Shown: positions 54,541 to 61,930 of the stretch, piece after piece
How positions within the stretch are numbered: position 1 is the first letter of the stretch
How the letters are laid out: each line of letters starts with the position of its first letter
Source: Draconibacterium aestuarii
GTDB lineage: Bacteria > Bacteroidota > Bacteroidia > Bacteroidales > Prolixibacteraceae
DNA length: 64,000 nucleotides
Assembly (NCBI GenBank): GCA_026671195.1
Contig: JAPOHD010000069.1
Location: forward strand, 167,631-231,630
Reading direction: 5' to 3'
Translations under genes and position numbers: made by a program
Notes under the pieces: generated by a model
What the model saw: the letters and a program-made list of their open reading frames with translations, nothing else
What the model was told of the DNA's origin: nothing
The model's database searches: none

Positions 54541-55708
54541 ATTAATTGTAAAAATGCTGCTGCTGATTTTACCTTTCGGATTATCTGCACAGAACATCGA
54601 GAATGTTCTTTCTGAAATTGAAAGTAACAATACCACTTTACGTGCCTACCGGAATTTGAATGAAGTACAAAAGCTGGAAAACAAAACGGGAATTTACCTT
54701 GACAATCCTGAAATTGGTTTTAATTATTTATGGGGCGATCCTTCGACAATGGGGAATCGAAAAGACTTTTCGTTTACACAATCGTTTGATTTTCCAACCG
54801 CATATGGTATTAAAAAAAGAATTGCCAGTGCAAGAAATGAACAATCGGATTTGGAGTTTGAATTACAGCGAAAATCAATTTTATACCAGGCAAAAATCCT
54901 TTGCAATGAGCTGGTTTATTTAAACGCCTTGCATGAAGTTTTGCAAAAACGTGCCACTGATGCCGGGAATATTGCAAAAGCGTATTCTTCAAAATTTGAC
55001 CAGGGCGAAATAAATATCCTGGAGAAAAACAAAGCACAGTTTAATTTGCTGAATGCACAAAAAGAGCTGGAAGTAAACGAAACGGAACGCAGCGTACTAC
55101 TAGCTGAACTAAGCACTTTAAACGGTGGCATTCCCGTAAGTTTTAACCAAACTTCCTTTTCACCTCTGCAATTACCTGTCGATTTTGAGAACTGGTACAC
55201 CGATTACGAATCGAAGAATATTGTATTACAACAAGCGGCCCGCGAAATTGGTATTTCAGAAAACCAGATTAAACTATCGAGGGCAATGAGTTTGCCCAAA
55301 ATATCGGGAGGATACATGTCGGAGGCTGTTGAAGGGGAAGCTTTTCGGGGGGTATCAGTGGGTGTATCAATTCCGCTATGGGAAAATAAAAACACCGTAA
55401 AACTGGCGACAGCGCAACAACAGGTTGCATTGCAAATGGCAAACGATAAAAAGATTCAAACCTACAACCAGTTAAAAGGTCAGTATGAAAAAGCGGTTAG
55501 TTTGCAAAAAACACTGGCTTCTTATCGCGAAGCTTTGCAGGCTGTTAATTCATCCGACTTGCTAAAAAAAGCACTGGATGCCGGGCAATTATCGCTGATC
55601 GAATACATAATGGAATTAACCTTGTATTACGAAACCACCGACAAATTTCTTTCGATTGAAAACGAGTTAAATCAGCTGGCAACCGGCCTATACTTTTTTG
55701 AGCTTTAA
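54533..55708 (+). CDS. TolC-family outer-membrane channel of the metal efflux system
   Basis: From the ATG at 54533 (overlapping the pump stop) a signal peptide (KMLLLILPFGLSAQ) leads a 391-residue protein with long alpha-helical heptad segments, as in TolC/CusC channels (IAKAYSSKFDQGEINILEKNKAQF; DAGQLSLIEYIMELTLYYETTDKFL). It completes the tripartite pump. An in-frame ATG 42 bases upstream is rejected because it lies in the pump gene and would hide the signal peptide. Confidence 0.88.
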   Translation: MSKLIVKMLLLILPFGLSAQNIENVLSEIESNNTTLRAYRNLNEVQKLENKTGIYLDNPEIGFNYLWGDPSTMGNRKDFSFTQSFDFPTAYGIKKRIASARNEQSDLEFELQRKSILYQAKILCNELVYLNALHEVLQKRATDAGNIAKAYSSKFDQGEINILEKNKAQFNLLNAQKELEVNETERSVLLAELSTLNGGIPVSFNQTSFSPLQLPVDFENWYTDYESKNIVLQQAAREIGISENQIKLSRAMSLPKISGGYMSEAVEGEAFRGVSVGVSIPLWENKNTVKLATAQQQVALQMANDKKIQTYNQLKGQYEKAVSLQKTLASYREALQAVNSSDLLKKALDAGQLSLIEYIMELTLYYETTDKFLSIENELNQLATGLYFFEL

Positions 55709-55711
55709 AAT

Positions 55712-55805
55712 TAGAACGCAGTTGACACGGATTATTTAGATTTTCGCAGAACCATAATCTGTGATTGTCATTTAAATCCGTGTCATCGGCGTTCTATTGT
55801 TTTTC
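55712..55805 (+). terminator. Large inverted-repeat hairpin ending the efflux operon (dispersed repeat)
   Basis: Arms 55712-55733 and 55775-55796 match at 20 of 22 positions (TAGAACGC...TGACACGGATT) and the second arm is followed by TTGTTTTTCCC. It belongs to a degenerate repeat class of Bacteroidota and here can also serve as a terminator. Confidence 0.65.
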
Positions 55806-55895
55806 CCTTCACACCATAGCCCCAAACAGGATACCAAAGGACGGATCGATTGCGCGACTTTAGTTTATTTGCCGTAAATTTAAGAAAGAACAGAA

Positions 55896-57131
55896 ATGGC
55901 AGACAACAAAAGTATATTTTCAACATTTCCGCAACCTGATGAGTTGCTAAACTGGTACAAAGCACAACCGGAATCAGGAGTTCCTGATATTAACGGACAC
56001 ATTCATACGCCACATTCGTTTAGTGCATTTTCGGAAATTGCCCAGGCATTTAAGATGGCAAAAGAAGAAGGCATCAGTGTGCTCGGCATCAACGATTTTT
56101 ATACCACCGACGGTTATGAAGAATTTGCAGAGCTTGCAGTAAAAAATAAAATTTTCCCATTGTTCAACATTGAATTTATGGGTTTACAAAACGATTTGCA
56201 GGAAGCCGGAATACGTGTGAACGATCCGAGCAATCCCGGACGAACTTATTTTAGCGGAAAAGGATTAAACCAGCCTGCAAAAATGAGTGCAGCGTCGGCT
56301 GAGGTAATGAAAAACCTGAAAACCGAGAGTAACCGCCAGACCTTTGAAATGGTGGCCAAATTAAATGCATTTTTTGCTGAAAAAGATATCGATATCCAAT
56401 TTGATGCTGAAGAAGTTCAGAGTCGTTTGGCAATTAATTTGTTCCGCGAACGACACATTGCACAGGCGATTCGAATTGCAGTTTTCGAGAAAAAAGAAAC
56501 AGAATTGGGACGCGCACAGCTTTTAAATGCTATTTTTTCAGGAAAAGGAGTAAAATCAAGACTTGATGATGTGGCCGGACTGGAAAACGAAATTCGTGGC
56601 AACCTGTTAAAAGCAGGTGGCGCTGCCTTTGTTCCGGAAGATCCAAAAGCCTTTTTATCTCTCGAGCAAGTGATGGACTTTATTATCGATGCCGGCGGAA
56701 TTCCATGTTATCCGTGTTTATTGGATTTTGGCGATGAAAATTACACCGACTACGAAGGTAACAAAGAAAAATTGCTTGAAACTTTAAAAAGCAAAAACGT
56801 ATATAGCATTGAGCTGATTCCGGGCCGAAACAAATTCCATATTCTGAAAAAGTTTGTAAAATTCTTCGATGAAAATGGTTTTGTGGTCACTTTTGGAACC
56901 GAGCACAACACACCAAAACTCGACCCGCTTAAAATTAGCTGTGGTGGAGGAATTGATTTGGATGATGAATTAAAACAAATTAATTACGAAGGTGCAGCAG
57001 TTGTTGCAGCACACCAGTATTTAGTAGCCAACGGACAGGAAGGCTATCTAAAAAATGGCATTGCCAAAGTGGAAGAAAAAGCTGCTTTTGTAGAATTGGG
57101 GAAAGCAGTAATTGCAAAATATTTAAACTAA
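55896..57131 (+). CDS. PHP-domain metal-dependent phosphoesterase-like protein
   Basis: The 411-residue protein has the PHP motif NGHIHTPHSFSAFSEI near residue 35 and further metal ligands (FPLFNIEFMG; FGTEHNTPKLD). It should hydrolyse a phosphoester, but length and sequence differ from histidinol phosphatase and no family name can be given. It starts the sugar-catabolic set of four genes; a 114-base spacer with a dispersed repeat separates it from the aldolase gene. A link to sugar phosphate turnover is inferred from neighbours. Confidence 0.75.
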   Translation: MADNKSIFSTFPQPDELLNWYKAQPESGVPDINGHIHTPHSFSAFSEIAQAFKMAKEEGISVLGINDFYTTDGYEEFAELAVKNKIFPLFNIEFMGLQNDLQEAGIRVNDPSNPGRTYFSGKGLNQPAKMSAASAEVMKNLKTESNRQTFEMVAKLNAFFAEKDIDIQFDAEEVQSRLAINLFRERHIAQAIRIAVFEKKETELGRAQLLNAIFSGKGVKSRLDDVAGLENEIRGNLLKAGGAAFVPEDPKAFLSLEQVMDFIIDAGGIPCYPCLLDFGDENYTDYEGNKEKLLETLKSKNVYSIELIPGRNKFHILKKFVKFFDENGFVVTFGTEHNTPKLDPLKISCGGGIDLDDELKQINYEGAAVVAAHQYLVANGQEGYLKNGIAKVEEKAAFVELGKAVIAKYLN

Positions 57132-57142
57132 ATCGAATTCAC

Positions 57143-57235
57143 CTTTGTGTTCCTTTGTGAAATACTTCGAGACACTTTGTGGTTATTTTTCTACCGCAGA
57201 GAACACAAAGAAATCACAGAGTTTCGCAGAGAAAA
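57143..57235. repeat. Dispersed repeat (CTTTGTGTTC ... GAACACAAAG, ACAGAGTTTCGCAGAG class)
   Basis: CTTTGTGTTC at 57143-57152 is mirrored by GAACACAAAG at 57201-57210, with further degenerate copies around. It fills the spacer between the PHP and aldolase genes. Confidence 0.5.
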
Positions 57236-57245
57236 GAAATAAATC

Positions 57246-59210
57246 ATGAATCAAGGAATAAAAGACTTAGTAGAAATTTCACAATTCTACGGATCGAATA
57301 AAGCAATGGTAATTGCAGGCGGTGGTAACACTTCGTACAAAACCGAAGATAAACTTTGGGTAAAAGCAAGTGGTTTTGCCTTATCGACAATTACAGAAGA
57401 AGGTTTTGCGGTAATGGATCGTAAAAAACTGGCCAAAATTTCGGAAAACGAATACAGCTCTGATTCTTTCGAGCGCGAAAGCCAGATCAAAGACGATTTA
57501 GCAGATGCAACCATTACAAAAGACAAACGCCCTTCGGTTGAAACATCATTCCACGACGCCATTAATTACAAATTTGTTATTCACCTGCACCCTACTTTGG
57601 TAAACGGAATTATGTGCAGCAACAAAGCCGAAGAACTGGTTCAGCCTGTTTTTGGCGAAGAAGCAGTTTACATTCCGTACATCGATCCGGGTTACATCCT
57701 GTTTAAAGCGGTTGAAGCAAAAATCATAGAATTCAGAGCGGCTAAAGGATACGATCCAAAAGTTATTCTGCTTCAGAATCATGGTATTTTTGTAAGTGCC
57801 GACACAACTCAGGAGGTAATTGATATTTACGATGAAATTATTGTCAACATCGAAAAAGAAATTAGCACTCCAGTTGACAACGCAGTACTTCCCGTTGCTG
57901 AACATGTGGTTGAAGTTGTTCCTGCCATTCGTGCTCTTGTGTCTACCGAAGGTTTAAAAACAATTAAAGTGACCAACTCAGCATTGGTTGAGAAGTTTAA
58001 TTGCTGCGCTAAATCATTCGAAAAAGTGAATTACCCGTTCACGCCCGATTTGATTGTTTACTGTAAATCAAAATACATCTACATCGCCGAAGTTTCATCA
58101 CCGGAAGCTACAATTGAAGCGTTCAAAACAAAATATGAAACCTTTGTTGCCGACAATGGTTTTGCACCCAAAGTAGTATTTATAAAAGGTATTGGAATGC
58201 TTTCGATTGGCGACAACGCAGCGCAGTCGAACATCATTAAAGAGGTTTTTGAAGATGCCATGAAAATTTCGTGGTTGTCGGAATCGTTTGGTGGACAGCA
58301 TTTCATGACTGCTGAACAAATTAATTTTATCGATACCTGGGAAGTAGAAAACTACCGTCGCAAAGTTTCAGCCGGTGCAGCAGCCGGACGTGTGGAAAAC
58401 AAAATTTCGATTGTTACCGGAGCAGCCCAGGGATTTGGTGAAGGGATTGCCCGCGTAATGAAAGAAAACGGATCGAACATTGTTGTGGCCGACCTCAACG
58501 AAGCAGTTGGTATTGCTACTGCAGCATCTTTCAACGAAATAAAAAACAGCAGTCGCGCAATTTTTGTACAATCGAATGTTGCCGATATGGATTCATTAAA
58601 AAACCTCATGCATCAAACAGTTTGTGAATTTGGCGGGCTGGATGTTTTTGTAAGTAATGCAGGTATTTTACGTGCCGGAGGATTGGAAGAAATGACGCCC
58701 GAGAACTTTGATTTGGTTACCAAAATCAATTACAATGCCTATTTCTATTGCACAAAGGCTGCCACTCCGATCATGAAACTTCAGAACAAATACAACGCGT
58801 TGTTGTATGCCGATGTTATTCAGATTAACTCAAAATCGGGATTGGCAGGTAGTAAGAAAAACTTTGCTTATGCCGGTGGAAAATTCGGAGGTATTGGTTT
58901 AACCCAGTCGTTTGCACTGGAATTAGCACCCGACAGAATTAAAGTGAATTCTGTTTGTCCGGGTAACTTCTACGAAGGTCCGCTTTGGAGCGATCCTGAA
59001 AATGGATTGTTTGTACAGTATTTAAATGCGGGAAAGGTTCCGGGAGCAAAAACCATCGACGATGTAAAAGCTTTCTATTTGGCACAGGTTCCGCTTGGTA
59101 AAGGTTGTTCGCCGGTTGATGTGGCAAAAGCTGTTTTTTACGCCATTGATCAGGAAAATGAAACCGGCCAGGCCATTCCTGTTAGTGGCGGACAAATAAT
59201 GTTAAACTAG
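57246..59210 (+). CDS. Bifunctional class II aldolase / short-chain dehydrogenase (rhamnulose-1-phosphate aldolase type)
   Basis: Residues 1-200 fit a class II aldolase: GGGNTSYK, Glu in SVETSFH, the zinc ligands in IHLHPTL and NHGIFVS. Residues about 385-650 form an SDR with the cofactor motif VTGAAQGFGEGIA, Ser in INSKSGLAGS and YAGGK. A further alpha/beta segment (about 220-370) lies between. Such fusions cleave a ketose-1-phosphate to dihydroxyacetone phosphate and an aldehyde and oxidise the aldehyde. The substrate could be rhamnulose-, fuculose- or another ketose phosphate. No kinase is nearby. Confidence 0.88.
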   Translation: MNQGIKDLVEISQFYGSNKAMVIAGGGNTSYKTEDKLWVKASGFALSTITEEGFAVMDRKKLAKISENEYSSDSFERESQIKDDLADATITKDKRPSVETSFHDAINYKFVIHLHPTLVNGIMCSNKAEELVQPVFGEEAVYIPYIDPGYILFKAVEAKIIEFRAAKGYDPKVILLQNHGIFVSADTTQEVIDIYDEIIVNIEKEISTPVDNAVLPVAEHVVEVVPAIRALVSTEGLKTIKVTNSALVEKFNCCAKSFEKVNYPFTPDLIVYCKSKYIYIAEVSSPEATIEAFKTKYETFVADNGFAPKVVFIKGIGMLSIGDNAAQSNIIKEVFEDAMKISWLSESFGGQHFMTAEQINFIDTWEVENYRRKVSAGAAAGRVENKISIVTGAAQGFGEGIARVMKENGSNIVVADLNEAVGIATAASFNEIKNSSRAIFVQSNVADMDSLKNLMHQTVCEFGGLDVFVSNAGILRAGGLEEMTPENFDLVTKINYNAYFYCTKAATPIMKLQNKYNALLYADVIQINSKSGLAGSKKNFAYAGGKFGGIGLTQSFALELAPDRIKVNSVCPGNFYEGPLWSDPENGLFVQYLNAGKVPGAKTIDDVKAFYLAQVPLGKGCSPVDVAKAVFYAIDQENETGQAIPVSGGQIMLN

Positions 59211-59227
59211 GAACTGGCTGCTAGCAG

Positions 59228-59249
59228 CTAGTTGTTGGCTTCTGGCTGC
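59228..59249 (+). repeat. Left inverted repeat of four-helix element, copy 2
   Basis: CTAGTTGTTGGCTTCTGGC plus three bases; its mirror at 59672-59693 agrees at 17 of 22 positions. It starts 17 bases after the aldolase/SDR stop. Confidence 0.6.
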
Positions 59250-59284
59250 ATAGTGGCAGATTGAAACCATTTAATATCAAAAAT

Positions 59285-59644
59285 ATGTCTTACAAAAACC
59301 TGGAAATTTGGCAACTTGCAAAAGAAGTAGCACTTGAAGTTCATAAAATGACCTTGGAAGAATTACCAAAATTTGAGATGTATGAAACCGGACAGCAAAT
59401 AAGAAGATCAGCAAAAAGTACGCGAACAAATATTGTAGAAGGATACGGTAGAAAAAGATATCAAAATGAATATTTTAAGTTTTTGATTTATTCATTGGGT
59501 TCAAATGATGAAACAATTGACCACTTGGAAGAACTATGGGAAACGGGTTCTCTTAAAAATAAAGAGGTCTACGAATCAATTCATTCAAAATGTGAGATTT
59601 TAGGAAAAAAGTTAACAAACTTTATTAAGAAATTTGATCGATAA
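59285..59644 (+). CDS. Four-helix-bundle protein (S23/23S-rRNA IVS protein family), copy 2
   Basis: From the ATG at 59285 (a TTG at 59261 is less likely) the 119-residue product starts [20 protein letters not shown] and has the family signature [19 protein letters not shown] and [13 protein letters not shown]. It differs strongly from copy 1 in sequence (few shared stretches beyond the signature), so the copies are not a recent duplication. It lies between two genes of a sugar-catabolic operon, inside its own pair of inverted repeats. It is basic enough to bind nucleic acid. Confidence 0.87.
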   Translation: MSYKNLEIWQLAKEVALEVHKMTLEELPKFEMYETGQQIRRSAKSTRTNIVEGYGRKRYQNEYFKFLIYSLGSNDETIDHLEELWETGSLKNKEVYESIHSKCEILGKKLTNFIKKFDR

Positions 59645-59671
59645 TAATTTCTGGAGGGCAGCCAGCAGCGA

Positions 59672-59693
59672 GTCGCCAGAAGCAAGTAACTAG
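59672..59693 (+). repeat. Right inverted repeat of four-helix element, copy 2
   Basis: GTCGCCAGAAGCAAGTAACTAG mirrors 59228-59249. It ends 3 bases before the start codon of the dehydrogenase gene, leaving no room for a separate ribosome binding site. Confidence 0.6.
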
Positions 59694-59696
59694 AAT

Positions 59697-60971
59697 ATGA
59701 AAACAAAAGCAGTAAGATTATACGGAAAAGGCGATTTACGCCTGGAAGAGTTTGAACTTCCGAAAATAAACGACGATGAGATTTTGGCGAAAGTAGTAAG
59801 CGACAGTATTTGTATGTCGAGCTACAAAGCGGCAACGCAGGGAACCGACCACAAACGTGTTCCAAATGATGTGGCTGAAAATCCGATTATCATTGGTCAC
59901 GAGTTTAGTGGCGAAATTGTGGAAGTAGGTGCCAAGTGGGCTAATAAATTTAAAGCAGGCCAGAAATATTCCATTCAGCCTGCTATTTATTACGAAAACG
60001 GTCCGGTTGGGGTTTTAAGTGCTCCGGGGTATTCGTACCAACACATTGGTGGCGATGCCACGTACGTGATCATTCCCAAAGATGTACTCGATCAGGATTG
60101 TTTACTGGCTTATGATGGCCCCGGTTTTTACCCTGCCTCTTTGGCCGAACCGCTGAGTTGTGTAATTGGTGCCATGCACGCCAACTACCATACTACTCCG
60201 GGTTCGTATGTGCATAAAATGGAAATTGTACAGGGTGGTAAAATGGCCATCCTTGCAGGAGTTGGCCCGATGGGACTGGCAGCCATAAATTATGTAATCA
60301 GTCGCACCGACCGGAAACCTTCGCTTATGGTAGTAACCGATATTTCGCAGGAGCGCCTGGATAGAGCCGCCGAAATCTTCCCTGAATCGTGGGCAAAAGA
60401 TAACAACATTGAACTGGTTTATATGAATACCGGAAATGTTGAAGATCCGGTAGCAGCCCTGAAAGAACTTTCGGGCGGAACCGGTTACGACGATGTATTT
60501 GCCTTTGCTCCGGTGGCTCCCGTAATTGAACAAGGCGATGCCATTTTAGCAAACGACGGTTGTTTGAACTTTTTTGCCGGACCAAGCAACACAGAGTTTT
60601 CTGCAAAAATGAACTTTTACAACGTGCATTATGCATCAACTCATATTGTTGGAACATCGGGTGGTAACAACGACGACATGGTAGAAGCGCTGGATTGTAT
60701 GAGCAAAGGTCTCGATCCTGCAGGTTTGGTAACACATGTTGGCGGTTTAAATTCAGTAATTAGCACCACACTCGATCTTCCCAATATTCCGGGAGGGAAA
60801 AAACTGGTGTATACACACAAGAATCTTCCGCTAACTGCCATTTCCGATTTTGAGGAACTGGGAAAAGAAAATGCATTTTATGCCGAACTGGCCAAAATTG
60901 TTGCTAAAACAAAAGGCCTTTGGAACGTGGAAGCAGAAGCCTACTTACTGGAGAATGCTCCTGAGATTTAA
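59697..60971 (+). CDS. Zinc-binding medium-chain dehydrogenase (sorbose-1-phosphate-reductase-like)
   Basis: The 424-residue protein has an MDR catalytic domain with metal ligands in DSICMSSYKA and IIGHEFSGEI and a Rossmann domain with AILAGVGPMGLAAINYVI. Length and features resemble L-sorbose-1-phosphate reductase rather than plain alcohol dehydrogenase. It probably interconverts a polyol (phosphate) and ketose (phosphate) feeding the aldolase encoded upstream. The four-helix insert separates it from that gene. Confidence 0.82.
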   Translation: MKTKAVRLYGKGDLRLEEFELPKINDDEILAKVVSDSICMSSYKAATQGTDHKRVPNDVAENPIIIGHEFSGEIVEVGAKWANKFKAGQKYSIQPAIYYENGPVGVLSAPGYSYQHIGGDATYVIIPKDVLDQDCLLAYDGPGFYPASLAEPLSCVIGAMHANYHTTPGSYVHKMEIVQGGKMAILAGVGPMGLAAINYVISRTDRKPSLMVVTDISQERLDRAAEIFPESWAKDNNIELVYMNTGNVEDPVAALKELSGGTGYDDVFAFAPVAPVIEQGDAILANDGCLNFFAGPSNTEFSAKMNFYNVHYASTHIVGTSGGNNDDMVEALDCMSKGLDPAGLVTHVGGLNSVISTTLDLPNIPGGKKLVYTHKNLPLTAISDFEELGKENAFYAELAKIVAKTKGLWNVEAEAYLLENAPEI

Positions 60972-60995
60972 GATGCATTAAATTCGCATAACATT

Positions 60996-61036
60996 GGTCG
61001 GCAATCTTTAATTTTAAAAGGTTGCCGACCTTTTAC
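60996..61036 (+). terminator. Terminator of the dehydrogenase gene
   Basis: GGTCGGCAA and TTGCCGACC form a perfect 9-bp stem, followed by TTTT. It separates the transaldolase gene, which has its own promoter. Confidence 0.85.
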
Positions 61037-61040
61037 TTTC

Positions 61041-61048
61041 TATCTTTG
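61041..61048 (+). promoter_or_regulatory. -7 element for the transaldolase gene
   Basis: TATCTTTG fits TAnnTTTG directly after the preceding terminator, 65 bases before the ATG. Confidence 0.5.
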
Positions 61049-61112
61049 CCCCATCTAATCATGCCAGCAACTTATTCCTTTAACTTTAGTATTTTTATTA
61101 AAAAAAGAAATT

Positions 61113-61772
61113 ATGATTTATTTGGCAGACACCGCAGACATTGAAGCATTAAAAAAGTTATACAGCTTTTTCCCTTTGGAAGGAGTAACCACAAATCCGA
61201 CTATTTTAAAACAGTCGGGGTTAAAACTATCAAAAGCAATTGCTGAAGTTATTAATATTGTAGGCAAAGGAATGATCCACGTTCAGGTTTTATCTAACCG
61301 CGCCGAAGAAATGGTAGCAGAGGCAAAAAAATACAAGGAATATTTCGACCTTGGAAACAACTACTACGCAAAAATTCCGGTATCGGTTGAAGGGTACAAA
61401 GCCATGCAAATACTAAAAGATGCAGGGATTAATGTAACAGCAACAGCAATTTTCACCCAGCAACAGGCATTGGTTGCTTCACGTGCCGGCGCCGATTTTG
61501 TTGCCCCTTACGTGAGCCGTCTCGACAACATTTCGTCGCACGGAATTGAAGTGGTTGCCGACATTGTTACCAATACCGTTGAATTCGACTTGCCAACAAG
61601 AGTTTTGGCTGCCAGTTTTAAAACCGTCGACCAGATTCACCGCGTAAGTATGGTAGGTGCCCATTCAGCAACCATCGGACCGGATTTATTAATGCAGCTG
61701 GTTGCTCACCCAATGACTGACATTAGCATTACTCAGTTTGAGGTAGACGGTAAAGATTTATACGATATTTAA
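61113..61772 (+). CDS. Fructose-6-phosphate aldolase / short transaldolase
   Basis: The 219-residue protein has the short-transaldolase form: MIYLADTADIEALKKL, GVTTNPTILKQSG and the Schiff-base Lys87 in YYAKIPVS (Lys85 in E. coli FsaA). Members either cleave fructose-6-phosphate to dihydroxyacetone and glyceraldehyde-3-phosphate or act as transaldolase in the pentose phosphate pathway; which applies is not clear. It has its own promoter but lies next to the sugar-catabolic genes. Confidence 0.9.
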   Translation: MIYLADTADIEALKKLYSFFPLEGVTTNPTILKQSGLKLSKAIAEVINIVGKGMIHVQVLSNRAEEMVAEAKKYKEYFDLGNNYYAKIPVSVEGYKAMQILKDAGINVTATAIFTQQQALVASRAGADFVAPYVSRLDNISSHGIEVVADIVTNTVEFDLPTRVLAASFKTVDQIHRVSMVGAHSATIGPDLLMQLVAHPMTDISITQFEVDGKDLYDI

Positions 61773-61800
61773 ACCCGCAATATGCATTAAAATTCCAAAA

Positions 61801-61930
61801 GTAAAAGAGGCTGAACTCCTCTGAGCCAGCCTCCCTTACGAATCCCACTGAGGAAATTTCCTCAGACTAAGGCAAGGAAGCCTTAGTATTATACTGATAA
61901 AAAACAAGGGTCTCCTCTATCCTCTTTTAT
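61801..61930. other. Structured spacer with nested hairpins between converging genes
   Basis: Three hairpins (GAGGCTG/CAGCCTC at 61807-61833, the perfect palindrome CTGAGGAAATTTCCTCAG at 61848-61865, and CTAAGGC/GCCTTAG at 61867-61886) lie inside an outer stem (61801-61810 with 61921-61930). On the minus strand the last hairpin is followed by TTTTACTTTTGG and can terminate the T9SS protein gene. Confidence 0.45.
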
